This document shows positions 1-9,819 of a stretch of DNA of 64,000 nt, one piece after another (positions within the stretch are counted from its first letter, which is position 1; every line of letters begins with the position of its first letter). The notes under the pieces were generated by a model. That model did no database searches and was not told the origin of the DNA. It saw only the letters and a program-made list of their open reading frames with translations. The stretch is from Gracilariopsis chorda (Eukaryota; Rhodophyta; Florideophyceae; Gracilariales; Gracilariaceae), in NCBI GenBank assembly GCA_003194525.1, contig NBIV01000075.1, positions 62,001-126,000 of the forward strand, read 5' to 3'. The position numbers and the translations under genes are program-made.

Positions 1-1311
1 TCGAAATGTCTCCTTTACGCCCAACAGAGTTTGGTTCTTTTTTGAATTCAGCCTTAGCCCCCTTCGAACCACAGTATCAATGGCATCATCAATGTCGGCA
101 TTAGCAAAAACTTTCACCGTAAGTCTCACGACGATTGCTGCGACTGTTGAAAGGGCCAAAACGGCTAACGGGGCGAGGCTTCGTCGACGTCGTATTAAAC
201 TAAGGGACTCACCATTGAAAAACTCCGCCACTTCTCCATCGACCCCGTCTATCGCATTTACCTCGCCCACCCAAAACCCTTCAGTGTTTACCAGTCCAAT
301 TATGCCTGCAAAGACGGTCGTCGAAAGAATGATCGCGTTTGTTGAGCCCTCGCACCCGACCTTGCTCCACGCTCTAATAACCCCACGAGCTCCTATTTCA
401 TGTTTCATTTCTCCTTCTACCTCAGGCTTTTGCCCCGCTTCAATTGCACAAGACAAGACGAGAGCATCAGAAGCTCTCTGCACTACCTCGCGAGCGTCAT
501 CAACGCTCCATCGTGGTTTCGTACGGAAAATACCATCTTCATGGCTCACATCCAACCACATTGTGTATGCTCTTTCTGCAACTCCATGTTTGAAAGATAC
601 AGTTATTGACCCACGGGGCAAATTCACTGCCGTTATAAGCGTTCCCCCATGCACTTCACCTTCAAGAGCAGTCTCAAATGTATCTGGACCTACGTACGAA
701 TGCTCACTTGATCGGAATCCCGAACACATGGAGAAATCCATCAAAGACTCTTCATTTTCACTGAAACTTGTCATAACCTGATGGCATGCCAGAGTACCAA
801 GCCCGCGCACTTGATCGGTTACCGGTGTTCTTAGGACGCCGACCGAAACACCTTGAAAATTTGAAGCGGAAACTGTAAGGAAAGTGTCTCGTTCCAACGC
901 CACCACGATGGATAGTACGTTCATCAAAGGAGGAATGGCAAGCAGCAGTACCAAGCGAGCAATAGTTTTGAAACGAACTGAAGAAGAGTGCCTCTCAATA
1001 GCCATGAATGATGGTACTTTAGCTCTGTGTCGGAGTCGAATTCGATCAAGTGTGTCCAATCTCAATAACGCTGCTAACACATGTACCATGCTTTTCTCAT
1101 TGCTCAGCAATTGAGAATGAATTTGACTTGCTGAAGTTTTTCCTTTTGGCTTCAAGCCTAGTAGGAGGTCCGAAAACGCAGCGGTAATCTGATAGGAAAG
1201 CACGGTGGTCAGAATTGCGATGGTAATAGTGTTCACTGCTGGCCACGGAGTGCTCCATGTAAAGAGAGGTAGCTGCTCCGCAGAGTACACGATTGTACCG
1301 TTCTCAATCAT
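1..1311 (-). CDS. Membrane protein with large outer domain, 3' end beyond the window
   Basis: The minus strand is open from an ATG at 1311 to the left edge (437 codons, no stop seen). An in-frame TAA lies 48 to 50 bases upstream, with no other ATG between, so the start is well supported. Hydrophobic helices lie at about residues 27-43, 118-139 and 378-397, with a weaker one near 326-342. A basic loop of about 75 residues separates the first two. A region of nearly 190 residues with few cysteines lies between the second helix and the C-terminal helices. NGT near the N-terminus is a possible glycosylation site. After the last helix comes an acidic-basic amphipathic tail. I do not recognise the family. 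The layout resembles the proteins at 61845-63305 and 63665-64000. An AT-rich TTTTATAAAA block about 60 bp upstream of the ATG could be a promoter element. The coding call is secure; the function is unknown. Confidence 0.8.
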   Translation of the reverse strand, partial: MIENGTIVYSAEQLPLFTWSTPWPAVNTITIAILTTVLSYQITAAFSDLLLGLKPKGKTSASQIHSQLLSNEKSMVHVLAALLRLDTLDRIRLRHRAKVPSFMAIERHSSSVRFKTIARLVLLLAIPPLMNVLSIVVALERDTFLTVSASNFQGVSVGVLRTPVTDQVRGLGTLACHQVMTSFSENEESLMDFSMCSGFRSSEHSYVGPDTFETALEGEVHGGTLITAVNLPRGSITVSFKHGVAERAYTMWLDVSHEDGIFRTKPRWSVDDAREVVQRASDALVLSCAIEAGQKPEVEGEMKHEIGARGVIRAWSKVGCEGSTNAIILSTTVFAGIIGLVNTEGFWVGEVNAIDGVDGEVAEFFNGESLSLIRRRRSLAPLAVLALSTVAAIVVRLTVKVFANADIDDAIDTVVRRGLRLNSKKNQTLLGVKETFR

Positions 1312-2624
1312 TGAGAGTTGTAAATGGTGAGAGAGCAGCCTATTCTTCACTGATAAAACGTTTTATAAAACGCCAAGAGCGAGACCCGCTTTGATTTCAA
1401 CTCTGAAGACAGCCACGCGGCTGCACATGCAATATTAAAAACGTCTTCGCGCACAGCGGTAGTGCTCTAGCTCCCAAAGCTTGTCATCTCCCCTTGATAC
1501 CTTCGTGTCAAGAAAAACAAACAAATACCTTCATTGATGATTTTGGGGCTTACTCGTGGTGAGCAGGGGTCCTCATAGCTCCCTGTGGGGAGGTAAAGCC
1601 ACGTCGGTTCACCGCAGCTACTGTCAGCAGCAAGACCGTCCTCCCTGGGCAAAATTGTATCTTATGGTACTCCGCCCCTGGGTTTGCATTTCAAACTTTG
1701 AACCGCGCACGCTAGTCGCGTCCTCCACGAGCTGCGGCAAGAAGGTTGGCAATTGAGGCTTTGTCCGTTTCTAAATATTCCCCCAGCAATTGTCAGTACA
1801 AACGATGATATGTTACGAAAGCTACTCTCAATTCATGAATGATTTCGAAGAAAGCTCTAATTCGGTCAAATCCCATCAGTCTATTAAAAGAAGTACGAAA
1901 GATGTTGTTAGCCAATTACCTCTCTGCCACAACGAATTTGTGAAGCATCAGGGTTGAACTTGAACCTATATTTGCCGTTTGGCTTGTAATGTTACCCTTG
2001 TACTGGCAGAAAGACTTCTAGAATGCTGCAGTCATGCCTTCAACAAAACTTGGTGTTTGAGACTCGCATCGCTGAGAACAACACATCTTGTGTTGCCATC
2101 AACAATGCGAGTCTCAAAAACACTGGAGTAGAAAGGCCCCAGAGGCACAGGCACCATTTTCTTCATACCCAAGAGTAGCGTATAAGGATCGCTCTAGAAC
2201 ATTTCCACGTTGCTTTCCTTCCCCTGTCGTGCAGAGAAGTGTAAAGCGTGGGTACCATAGATGTTTCATACACCGTCTGTAAGGTTATAACGATAATTGT
2301 TGACCGTTGCCAACGTATAGAATTAGCATTTCAACATATAGTACTTTCCCGGCTGAGCTGGTTTTCACTCTGGCTATCGTCGTTTTCAAGCATTCTTCAG
2401 CTCCAACGGTAACGGGTCAGCCGTGTGCTGGTGGCTTTCTACTCCAGTACCTCTTACCCTGCTTTGTTCTTTGTTAGTTTTCATGTTGGCTCGTTTCCTC
2501 ATCGGCTTGCTCGTCATTCGACATCTCAAGATTCTCTTCTCTCCCAAACATTCAAAGCCTGTTGAAGCCTTGAAATAGAGAATTTTTATCCACTAATATC
2601 CCTACTCCCTTTAAACAGTGTCGG
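1312..2624. other. Intergenic region between divergent host genes
   Basis: No convincing gene is seen. The short ORFs here (for example near 1467-1756 and 2088-2282) have no recognisable motif and overlap on both strands. The region separates a minus-strand and a plus-strand gene, so it should hold both promoters. The one notable structure is the long hairpin at 2056-2118. Confidence 0.6.
2056..2118. repeat. Long two-part hairpin
   Basis: TTTGAGACTCGCAT (2056-2069) is repeated inverted as ATGCGAGTCTCAAA (2105-2118). Inside it, CAACACA (2079-2085) pairs with TGTGTTG (2089-2095) across a three-base loop. Both stems are centred on the same base, 2087, so they form one foldback with an internal loop. 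With two unpaired bases the outer stem extends to GTG/CAC. It could be a small-RNA precursor, a cruciform or the core of a tiny foldback element; nothing distinguishes these. Confidence 0.6.
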
Positions 2625-4259
2625 ATGCCTTTGTTGCTCTCAGTAAGTTTTTCTTTTCGTGCAGTCCTCTTGGCAATCATATATTTGTTTCTCTTGTCCC
2701 CGTATTTGTGTCAGCAGCTTGCAGCTGCAGAACCGCATATTGTTCGAGGCCTTCGGTTTAGTCGTTCATCGCTGAGAGTTAATTTCGATCAATGTACTAC
2801 AACAGATCAGTGCTTACTTCCACGTCGTTGTATATCTCTCTTAGCTCAGAATGAGCGGATTTGTCTTGGAGGGGAAAGTTGCTTTTGCTACGCACGTTTG
2901 CGTTGTTCCTCCACCGAAAACTCTATCTGCGCAAAAAACGAGGTTTGTTACCGAGGATCATGCGAAAGTGCAGCTCGACATTTCCAAACACCTCCGATCG
3001 ATGAAACACAGAAAAATGTGACAGGTGAGAGTTTTGAAAGATGCTCCAGTGATAAGGATTGCAGACCAGACTATCGATGTATTGCCACGCCTCGGGAAGG
3101 TGTAAGGGTCGCATGTCCAAGAGACGGGTCAGTGACATGCAATTGTTTCTCATTAGATTCCATTTGTCTTTCGTCTGCTCAATGCAGTACCAGAGCATTC
3201 TGTTTCCGCCCACTTGGCCTTGAGCGGGCTGTTTGTGTTTCGAGTAGTTCAATTCAACTGTTCGAACCATCTTCTTCCACATCATCCAAAGATAAGCGAA
3301 ATGGTACTTTGTTCAACTTTCAAAGTTGCAACAGCACGGGGGACTGTGCACCGCGTCGTGAATGCATTCGTGGGAGTAACCGATCAAACATTTTATGTGA
3401 GGAACCACATCCGGGATGCGTTTGTATGAATCAAATGCCTATGTGTCATGTGAACAGCTTTTGCGAACCTGGTGAGACTTGCGTATTTCATGAAGGTTTG
3501 TCATCAGCTGTATGTAAAGCTGCAAAGCTTGTAGAACAACGCGATCCTGCGCATCCCGGGATTAAACTAAGCTTGCAAGGATGCTCATATACGAGGGAAT
3601 GTCGAGCACCAAGACGATGTGCAAGATTTGCTGAAACTGGGCTATTCGACGAGTGCCATGAGCGATCGGACTGCTTCTGTCTTGACACGGAGTATCAGTG
3701 TTTTCGAGATGATGAGTGCCTTGAAAACGAGAGCTGCCAACGTTTCGCGAATTCTGCGGCCTGTGCCGCTCATTCAATTGTAGTTGCGAACAGTATTCCA
3801 CAGAAAGAGACAGAGAACGAAAAGGGTGAGGAACCGGCATTTGAGGATTCAGACGATTCTCTTGTGCCCATAGAATTACCACCTGAGCCAACGATAGGCG
3901 TTTCCGAGGGAGCTGTTCGAGCTGATGCCTGCGTGGCAGTGAAGCACCTACAAGAGCTCGAAAGAAATGAACTGCTGTTCGCAACACATCGAACGACGAA
4001 AGTGTTGTGCGATGGAAAGCTATCTTGTGCAACGGCGGGTCATATTGTGGTGTATCGGGGTCTGCCTATGTCAATGAAATCTTACTGCCAACATGTAGGG
4101 TGCTCGATGAATATGATGGAGGTGAACAGTCCGAGGTATGTATGGGGACTTCGGATGAAAAGCCATTCTGTGGAGCTGCAGCTGACGGTTTTTGCCGCAA
4201 GATTTGAGACGATGGTGGAGGAAGCGTTCTTGGTCTGTTTAGTTAGGCTGGGTCTGTAG
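2625..4259 (+). CDS. Secreted protein with four ten-cysteine repeats
   Basis: A 544-residue intron-free ORF. A hydrophobic N-terminus (about residues 7-34, ending near LAAAEP) looks like a signal peptide. Four tandem cysteine-rich repeats follow, at about 57-115, 140-205, 230-298 and 318-385. Each fits C-x5-C-x5-C-x(8-11)-C-x(4-7)-C-x-C-x(5-6)-C-x(5-7)-C-x5-C-x(3-10)-C, so ten cysteines that could make five disulphides per repeat. NVT, NGT, NST, NRS and NES are possible glycosylation sites. An acidic linker (about 390-425) leads to a separate C-terminal domain of about 115 residues with phrases such as LSCATAGHIVVYRG and VNSPR and few cysteines. I do not recognise either domain as a named family. 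I infer an extracellular or cell-wall protein. The first ATG lies just before the hydrophobic segment, which supports the chosen start. Confidence 0.8.
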   Translation: MPLLLSVSFSFRAVLLAIIYLFLLSPYLCQQLAAAEPHIVRGLRFSRSSLRVNFDQCTTTDQCLLPRRCISLLAQNERICLGGESCFCYARLRCSSTENSICAKNEVCYRGSCESAARHFQTPPIDETQKNVTGESFERCSSDKDCRPDYRCIATPREGVRVACPRDGSVTCNCFSLDSICLSSAQCSTRAFCFRPLGLERAVCVSSSSIQLFEPSSSTSSKDKRNGTLFNFQSCNSTGDCAPRRECIRGSNRSNILCEEPHPGCVCMNQMPMCHVNSFCEPGETCVFHEGLSSAVCKAAKLVEQRDPAHPGIKLSLQGCSYTRECRAPRRCARFAETGLFDECHERSDCFCLDTEYQCFRDDECLENESCQRFANSAACAAHSIVVANSIPQKETENEKGEEPAFEDSDDSLVPIELPPEPTIGVSEGAVRADACVAVKHLQELERNELLFATHRTTKVLCDGKLSCATAGHIVVYRGLPMSMKSYCQHVGCSMNMMEVNSPRYVWGLRMKSHSVELQLTVFAARFETMVEEAFLVCLVRLGL

Positions 4260-4306
4260 CCAAAAGGCGCCGAAGTCTGTCGGCTAACTTGCTTGACGGC
4301 ACTTGA

Positions 4307-4339
4307 AAAGGGTTAGCAATAAGACGGGCTTAACCCTTT
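4307..4339 (+). terminator. Hairpin downstream of the cysteine-repeat gene
   Basis: AAAGGGTTA (4307-4315) pairs with TAACCCTTT (4331-4339) across a 15-base loop, about 50 bases after the stop of the cysteine-repeat gene. It may help define the 3' end of the transcript, but eukaryotic 3' ends do not require a hairpin, so the role is only a suggestion. Confidence 0.35.
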
Positions 4340-4498
4340 GGCCCCCAGAAATTATTAGCGGATATATAAAGCAAAAATGACTGGCCAATGTCATGCCTTC
4401 AAGGACAGATCGTTGTATTCATTAAAATAGGCTATCCGTCACACGATTGCGTCACTGCGTGCAAATCCCGTGCAACATTGTGCACGCCGCATGTCATG

Positions 4499-4869
4499 TG
4501 TAGCGGCTACACTGATTAAAATAACTTACTTTTGTATTTGGGTATATTATTATATAATAATATGACGGAACGGACAGGTTGATTGTTGTTGAAAGAGGAT
4601 GAAGATGGGGGCCCCCGAGGTCTGAGAAAGGTCTGAAGTTCGAACTTGGTCGCCCTTGTGTCTCTCGTCTGAGAGAGAAGGTTTTTATAGACCTTTTCTT
4701 TATTGAAAGTGGACGCTCTGTAGAGATAGCAGTAAACGTAGTATTCATCTATAGAACTACAATAAAACATTCCTTATCATTGTTCATTTGAAGCCAAATT
4801 CCTGGACAAATTACCATTCGAAGCCAAATTCTTACCCAAATTACCGACTATCTTCGTCGATGTTCTACA
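4499..4869 (-). repeat. 3' LTR of the young gypsy element
   Basis: Direct copy of 10848-11218, beginning TGTAGCGG and ending TTCTACA. On the element strand a purine run (AAAAGAAAAGGGGGAGAG type, at about 4870-4892) directly precedes it and serves as the polypurine tract for plus-strand DNA synthesis. Confidence 0.93.
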
Positions 4870-4917
4870 ACTCTCCCCCTTTTCTTTTTTAACGGTTTGT
4901 CCTCAAACCAATTAATT

Positions 4918-5349
4918 TTATATTGTAAGATTTTCTTTGCTGGGATATATAAAATGAGGGTTTCCATCGTTGCATTTTATGTGGATAAATGTTTCTTTGT
5001 TATCAATTATTTTGGAAATTGATTCTTGAACTATGGAAATGTAGTTTCCATGTTTTGGTAAGTGTCCATACATTCCGACAATGAGATAGTGAAATTGGAC
5101 TAAAAAGTCTTCTTGTAGTAGACCAGTGACAGAAGAATTAAGGTGCTCAAATAGTGCTAGAACCATATTTTTATCATTTTCGGTAAGTAGATTATCTTTG
5201 ATTTGTTTATAGCCGAGGCTAATATTAATCATTTCATATAGTAATACGTCTTGACTGTAACGGTCTTGTAGTACAGGTCGAAGATGGTTCTTCATGTAGT
5301 TGCCTGCGACCCATAGCAGTCCGTATTCCTGTACGTGGTAGATATTCAT
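4918..5349 (-). CDS. Extra ORF between pol and 3' LTR of the gypsy element
   Basis: A 143-residue ORF on the element's coding strand, just after pol and before the 3' LTR. It is a mixed alpha-type sequence without cysteine motifs, a clear membrane helix or a signal peptide, so it does not look like an envelope protein. I do not recognise it. Third ORFs at this position are known in several Ty3/gypsy lineages and have varied origins. Its low GC matches the rest of the element, so it is probably a long-standing part and not a recent capture. Confidence 0.55.
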   Translation of the reverse strand: MNIYHVQEYGLLWVAGNYMKNHLRPVLQDRYSQDVLLYEMINISLGYKQIKDNLLTENDKNMVLALFEHLNSSVTGLLQEDFLVQFHYLIVGMYGHLPKHGNYISIVQESISKIIDNKETFIHIKCNDGNPHFIYPSKENLTI

Positions 5350-5385
5350 TTGTAGAAAGTTTGTAGGCTTGGTAGAGACGACAAG

Positions 5386-8300
5386 CTAGTTGACTAGAAA
5401 AGAAAGCGAAGTCTTTCCTTTTATAGACTTCTGTGTGTTCGATTTGTAAGAATCAAGTAACTCTGTAGTGATACGTGTATCATTTTCATTGAGCCATATG
5501 TCGTCAGAATCGTCCTGTCCTGTACGAAGAAGATATTGAATAACATTATTCCATATTCTATGTCCAATGATGTGTATTGGAATAGAATTATCCTTATGTA
5601 TTAGTTTTTGGATATCCATACTTTGTTTAGCGTCATAAGTACTATTAAATGGTTTCAATAGCGATACATGGAATGTTGGGTGTATCAATTTATATTCTTT
5701 TGGAAGATCTAGTTTATACGATGTTTTGTTTTTATTGAATGATATGATACGAAATGGTCCAATGTATTTCTGAATGAACTTCTTCGATCTTCCTTTGGGA
5801 ATCATAAGGTTTTTTGTGGATAGTAAAACGTACTCATTAATATTGAAACTCTGAGGTCTTCTCCTTTGGTTTATATTGTCACTGTTTCTGGTGTTTGCTA
5901 TTTCTATGGCAGATTTAGCAGCTTCTTCCGCTTTTCTTATATTCCTTAAGAAATCAAAAGATGTGTTATTCTCTGGTTTACGTTCCTCAGTATGTAGAAG
6001 ATCATTAATTGTAATTGGGTCTTGCCCATATTCTAAGAAGAATGGAGATAGATTGGTTGTACTATTCGTGTGATTATTGTATGCGAACTCTAGACCAGGT
6101 AGGTATTTTATCCAATCTCTTTGAGTATAGGAGATATAGCATCGTAGCATTTCTTCTAGTGTTCTGAACATTCGTTCCGTTTGTCCATCGGTTTGTGGAT
6201 GAAACGATGTTGACAAATTCAGCTTAATCTGTAAAAGATTCATTAGTGTAGTCCAGAATACACTGGTAAATCTGTTATCCCGGTCTGATACAATAGTTCG
6301 TGGAAGACCATGATGTCTGTATACTTCTTTATAGAATATGTGAGCAATGTCTGGTGCTTTACTTTTATCAGTAAGTGGAATGAAATGAGCTCGCTTCGAT
6401 AGCTTATCTACAATAGCCATTATACCTGTATAGTCTTCGCTTTTTGGTAAGTCAAATATAAAATCCATTGTTATAACTTCCCATTTTTTAACAGGTGGAG
6501 GAAAAGGATGTAGTAATCCTTGCATTTCTTTATTCATAGATTTTGCCTTTTGACACCTTTCACATTCAGTTACATATTTCTTCACGTCACTCTTCATCTT
6601 TTTCCAGTAATACTGCTTTCTAAGGAGCAAAAGTGTCTTCTGATAAGATCTATGTCCTCCTTGTAGTGAGTAATGGTTGTCGTGGAGAATTTGTTTTCTT
6701 ATCTTACCATTTGGAATGCATAACCTATTCTCAAAATATAACCTTTTTCCTATTATTTTGTATGGTTCTTTTATACCACCTAGTAGTTGTGAGAATTCTG
6801 GATCACTCTTATAATCTGTTTCAAGGTTTTTTAGAGTATTTTCACTAACTCTTATTGTTGATAGGTTAAAAAGAGATTTGATAATGGCTGTAGAGGTTTT
6901 GCATACTTCTGTATTCTTTCTGGATAATGCATCGGCTACTCTATTTTCTTTCCCTTTTATATAGGATACTGTGTGATCGAATTGTTGCATATATTCAACC
7001 CATCTAGCTTGTTTCCTAGATAATGTCTTCTGTGTTTCTAGAAACTTAAGGGGATGGTGATCTGTTAGAATAGTAAATCTAGAGCCATGTAGGTAAGATC
7101 TCCATGTTTTCAGGGCAAATATAATTGCTAGTAACTCTCGTTCTCCAGTAGAATAGTTTTGCTCTGCTTCATTAAGTTTCTTAGAGGCATATGCTATTGG
7201 TCGTTTACCATTTTCGTCTTCTTGCATTAACACTGCGCCTAGACCTGTGGCTGAAGCGTCTGTAGTTACTTCATATGGTAAGGATGGGTTCGCACATCTT
7301 AGTAAGGGTGCGCTTACTAGTTTTTTCTTAAGTTGATCGAAAGCCTCTTGTTCTGCTTTGTTCCATACAAAGTCATTTTTTTCTTTTGTAAGTTCTGTGA
7401 GAGGTGTAGCTATTTTGGCAAAGTCCTTAATGAACTTTCTATAGTAGTTGCATAGGCCAATAAAACTTTGTACGTCTCTAACAGTCGTCGGTATTGGCCA
7501 TTTAGCAACAGCTTCTATCTTTCTTTTATCAACCTTAATTCCAGCTGGTGTTATGATATGACCGAGGTATTCAACTTCTTGGGTCATAAAATGACACTTA
7601 GATAATTTCCCATAAAGTTTCTCTTTTCGTAGAGTATCTAGAACAATTCTAAGATGTTTTAAATGTTCTTTCCTTGTCTTGCTGTATATTAATATATCAT
7701 CTAAGTAAACCATGACAAATTCGTCAAGATGTGGTCTAAATATGTTGTTCATTAAAGTTTGGAAACAACCTGGTGCGCCGGTTAGGCCAAATGGTGTGAC
7801 TAAATACTCAAATTGCCCGTATCTTGTACGGAATGCTGTCTTAGGTATATCATTCTCTTTAATTCGTATTTGATTATAGCCAGCTCTAAGGTCTAAAGTA
7901 GTGAAGTATTTGGCGTTTCCAAGTTGGTCCCACACTTCATCAATTCTTGGTAGTGGTACATTATTCTTAATCGTCTTTTTATTTAATGCTCTGTAATCTA
8001 CGCACAAGCGTAGTGAACCATCCTTTTTGGGAGTAAATAAAACAGGGCTTCCCCAAGGGCTTATGCTTGGCTTAATAAATTCATGGCTAAGTAAGTGTTT
8101 TATTTGTTTTCTCATTTCTTTCAATTCTTTAGGAGATAGTTTGTACATTGGTCCCATTACGGGTGCGGTGTCATCTTTCATCTTAATTTCCATTTCAACT
8201 TGCCTTTTGGGTGGTAAACCTTTTGGTAAATCTTCTGGAAATACATCTTTATACTCCTCAAGTATTCTCTGTAATTCATCATCTTTTGAATCAGATATGT

Positions 8301-8928
8301 TCTTCTCAATGTCTTGCTCACATTGATTCGTTTTTGGGTGTATTGTAACAAGGTATATTTTACTCTTTTGCCTTTTCACGAGTTTTGCAAACTGTTTTTT
8401 ACTTAGCAGGGCTTCTTCACGGGAGCTCTGTCTTTTGACAGATTCTGCGTCCAGAAAGAAGTTCTTGTTATCAATATTGACTAGTACAGTATTTCTTTTC
8501 CAGTTTATTCGTGGATTGTACTGCATAAGCCACGTTTTTCCCAGAATAACATCATAGCCGATTAAATCAACTATGAATGGATTTGTTTTAAACTTAGCTT
8601 TACCAATTTGGATATTAAGAACGTCTAAACATTCATCCATGGGGACTAATGTTCCATCCCAAAGCTCTGCTTTAACCTCACTTGGTTTTCTTTTTAATTT
8701 TAGCTGATCAGCATACTTCTTTGAAATACAAATATCTTCACACCCACTATCAATTAGAATATTACACTTTTCCATTTTATCCAATTTCATACCTTCTCCT
8801 GAAAATACGAGTAGATTAGAACACTTATTTCTATTCTTAAACGCACATAAAGCAATTGTATTTGTTTTTGTGTTTTTCTTTGGTTTTGTGTTGTTTTTGT
8901 GTTTTTTTTGCGATTTCATGTTGTACAA
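5386..8928 (-). CDS. pol: Gypsy pol polyprotein: protease, RT, RNase H, integrase, chromodomain-like tail
   Basis: A 1180-residue ORF. An aspartic protease with LIDSGCEDICIS lies at about 55-65. The RT follows at about 250-430, with LRLCVDYRALN, LDLRAGYNQI and the catalytic YLDDILIYS. RNase H lies at about 535-660, with TDASATGLGAVL, GERELLAI and TDHHPLKFL. The integrase has an HHCC zinc domain (ending CERCQKAKS), then a DDE core with ITMDFIFDLP, IVSDRDNRFTS and HPQTDGQTER. The C-terminus has a GPFRIISF motif and a chromodomain-like stretch containing QYLLRTG and IWLNEND. The enzymes copy the element's RNA into DNA and insert it. All catalytic signatures I checked are present. Confidence 0.93.
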   Translation of the reverse strand: MYNMKSQKKHKNNTKPKKNTKTNTIALCAFKNRNKCSNLLVFSGEGMKLDKMEKCNILIDSGCEDICISKKYADQLKLKRKPSEVKAELWDGTLVPMDECLDVLNIQIGKAKFKTNPFIVDLIGYDVILGKTWLMQYNPRINWKRNTVLVNIDNKNFFLDAESVKRQSSREEALLSKKQFAKLVKRQKSKIYLVTIHPKTNQCEQDIEKNISDSKDDELQRILEEYKDVFPEDLPKGLPPKRQVEMEIKMKDDTAPVMGPMYKLSPKELKEMRKQIKHLLSHEFIKPSISPWGSPVLFTPKKDGSLRLCVDYRALNKKTIKNNVPLPRIDEVWDQLGNAKYFTTLDLRAGYNQIRIKENDIPKTAFRTRYGQFEYLVTPFGLTGAPGCFQTLMNNIFRPHLDEFVMVYLDDILIYSKTRKEHLKHLRIVLDTLRKEKLYGKLSKCHFMTQEVEYLGHIITPAGIKVDKRKIEAVAKWPIPTTVRDVQSFIGLCNYYRKFIKDFAKIATPLTELTKEKNDFVWNKAEQEAFDQLKKKLVSAPLLRCANPSLPYEVTTDASATGLGAVLMQEDENGKRPIAYASKKLNEAEQNYSTGERELLAIIFALKTWRSYLHGSRFTILTDHHPLKFLETQKTLSRKQARWVEYMQQFDHTVSYIKGKENRVADALSRKNTEVCKTSTAIIKSLFNLSTIRVSENTLKNLETDYKSDPEFSQLLGGIKEPYKIIGKRLYFENRLCIPNGKIRKQILHDNHYSLQGGHRSYQKTLLLLRKQYYWKKMKSDVKKYVTECERCQKAKSMNKEMQGLLHPFPPPVKKWEVITMDFIFDLPKSEDYTGIMAIVDKLSKRAHFIPLTDKSKAPDIAHIFYKEVYRHHGLPRTIVSDRDNRFTSVFWTTLMNLLQIKLNLSTSFHPQTDGQTERMFRTLEEMLRCYISYTQRDWIKYLPGLEFAYNNHTNSTTNLSPFFLEYGQDPITINDLLHTEERKPENNTSFDFLRNIRKAEEAAKSAIEIANTRNSDNINQRRRPQSFNINEYVLLSTKNLMIPKGRSKKFIQKYIGPFRIISFNKNKTSYKLDLPKEYKLIHPTFHVSLLKPFNSTYDAKQSMDIQKLIHKDNSIPIHIIGHRIWNNVIQYLLRTGQDDSDDIWLNENDTRITTELLDSYKSNTQKSIKGKTSLSFLVN

Positions 8929-8973
8929 TCTTAAAGGACTCGGGTCCCTTGTTTTGATCCGAATCCATCATTT

Positions 8974-9819
8974 CTAGTTTTTTGAGTTGTTAAACTCTCT
9001 ATGCTTCCAAGGACGACACCCTTTTCTATGGCACTTGAAACATAGATTATCTTTTATATGTCTCTGTCTTTCATCCGGCGTTAGTCTGTTTTTATTACTA
9101 AAACGTTGAATATTTCCAATTTCCATTGGAGTAGGTTCATCATTATTATTTCGTTTTCTATTTTGATTATAGGGACGAAAGTTATAATTAAACCTTTGTG
9201 AAGAATAAATGGCATCCATTCTATCGGCAATATTCATTGCTTCTTGTAGATTATTTGGTTCTGCCCTTTCAAGTTCAATGCGAATATTCTGTTTAAGCCC
9301 TTTGCTATATAGAAATATTTGTTCTTCAAGAGACATTGTTGGTACTTGCAATAACCACTTTGTGAATTCTCTATTATAATTTGTGACGCTATATAGCTTT
9401 CCCATTTGTTTAATACTGGATAGTATTCTTCTTGCGTTAAGTTCCCTATTTGCTGGTTCAAAATATTCCAACAACAATTTCTTGAATATATTGAATGAGT
9501 CAATATTTATCTCATCGTTTATATTTATAAGTTCCCACCATTCTAAGGCTTGGCCAGTCATAAAGCTAACTGCATATTTGATTTTCTTTTCTTCTGAGGT
9601 TGTTTCGTTTACGTTCGAAAATATATTTTCTAACGATTGTAACCATGACCTTGCATATTTACCTGAAAACTTTTCTGGCTTGCCTATTTTTAAGGCATCC
9701 GTGTTGTGCATATTTTGATTGAGTGCATTACTCAGATGATTATTCACTTGCATTACTTGATTCATTTGTTGGGATAATATATTAATCCTATTTTGTAGTT
9801 CGAGTAGATCTCCTTCCAT
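8974..9819 (-). CDS. gag: Gypsy gag (capsid-nucleocapsid) protein
   Basis: A 281-residue ORF upstream of pol on the element strand. An N-terminal coiled coil (about residues 1-40) precedes a capsid-type region with typical phrases such as FSGKYARSWLQSLENIF, FMTGQALEWW and YLEYFEP-like segments. The C-terminus is basic with a cysteine-histidine motif (CFKCHRKGC) that corresponds to a zinc knuckle for RNA binding. It forms the cytoplasmic virus-like particle of the element. Confidence 0.88.
   Translation of the reverse strand: MEGDLLELQNRINILSQQMNQVMQVNNHLSNALNQNMHNTDALKIGKPEKFSGKYARSWLQSLENIFSNVNETTSEEKKIKYAVSFMTGQALEWWELININDEINIDSFNIFKKLLLEYFEPANRELNARRILSSIKQMGKLYSVTNYNREFTKWLLQVPTMSLEEQIFLYSKGLKQNIRIELERAEPNNLQEAMNIADRMDAIYSSQRFNYNFRPYNQNRKRNNNDEPTPMEIGNIQRFSNKNRLTPDERQRHIKDNLCFKCHRKGCRPWKHREFNNSKN

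Noticed and set aside
80-781. A 233-codon plus-strand ORF at the left edge
   Set aside because: It is antisense to the longer minus-strand gene 1-1311, which has a clear start, membrane helices and a sensible composition; the plus-strand product is Ser/Thr/Pro-rich and looks like a shadow.
3562-4032. A 156-codon minus-strand ORF inside the cysteine-repeat gene
   Set aside because: Antisense to a well-supported coding region; no motif.
4494-4770. 84-codon ORFs repeated in both LTRs of the young gypsy element
   Set aside because: They lie wholly within LTR sequence, are duplicated only because the LTRs are, and have no protein features.
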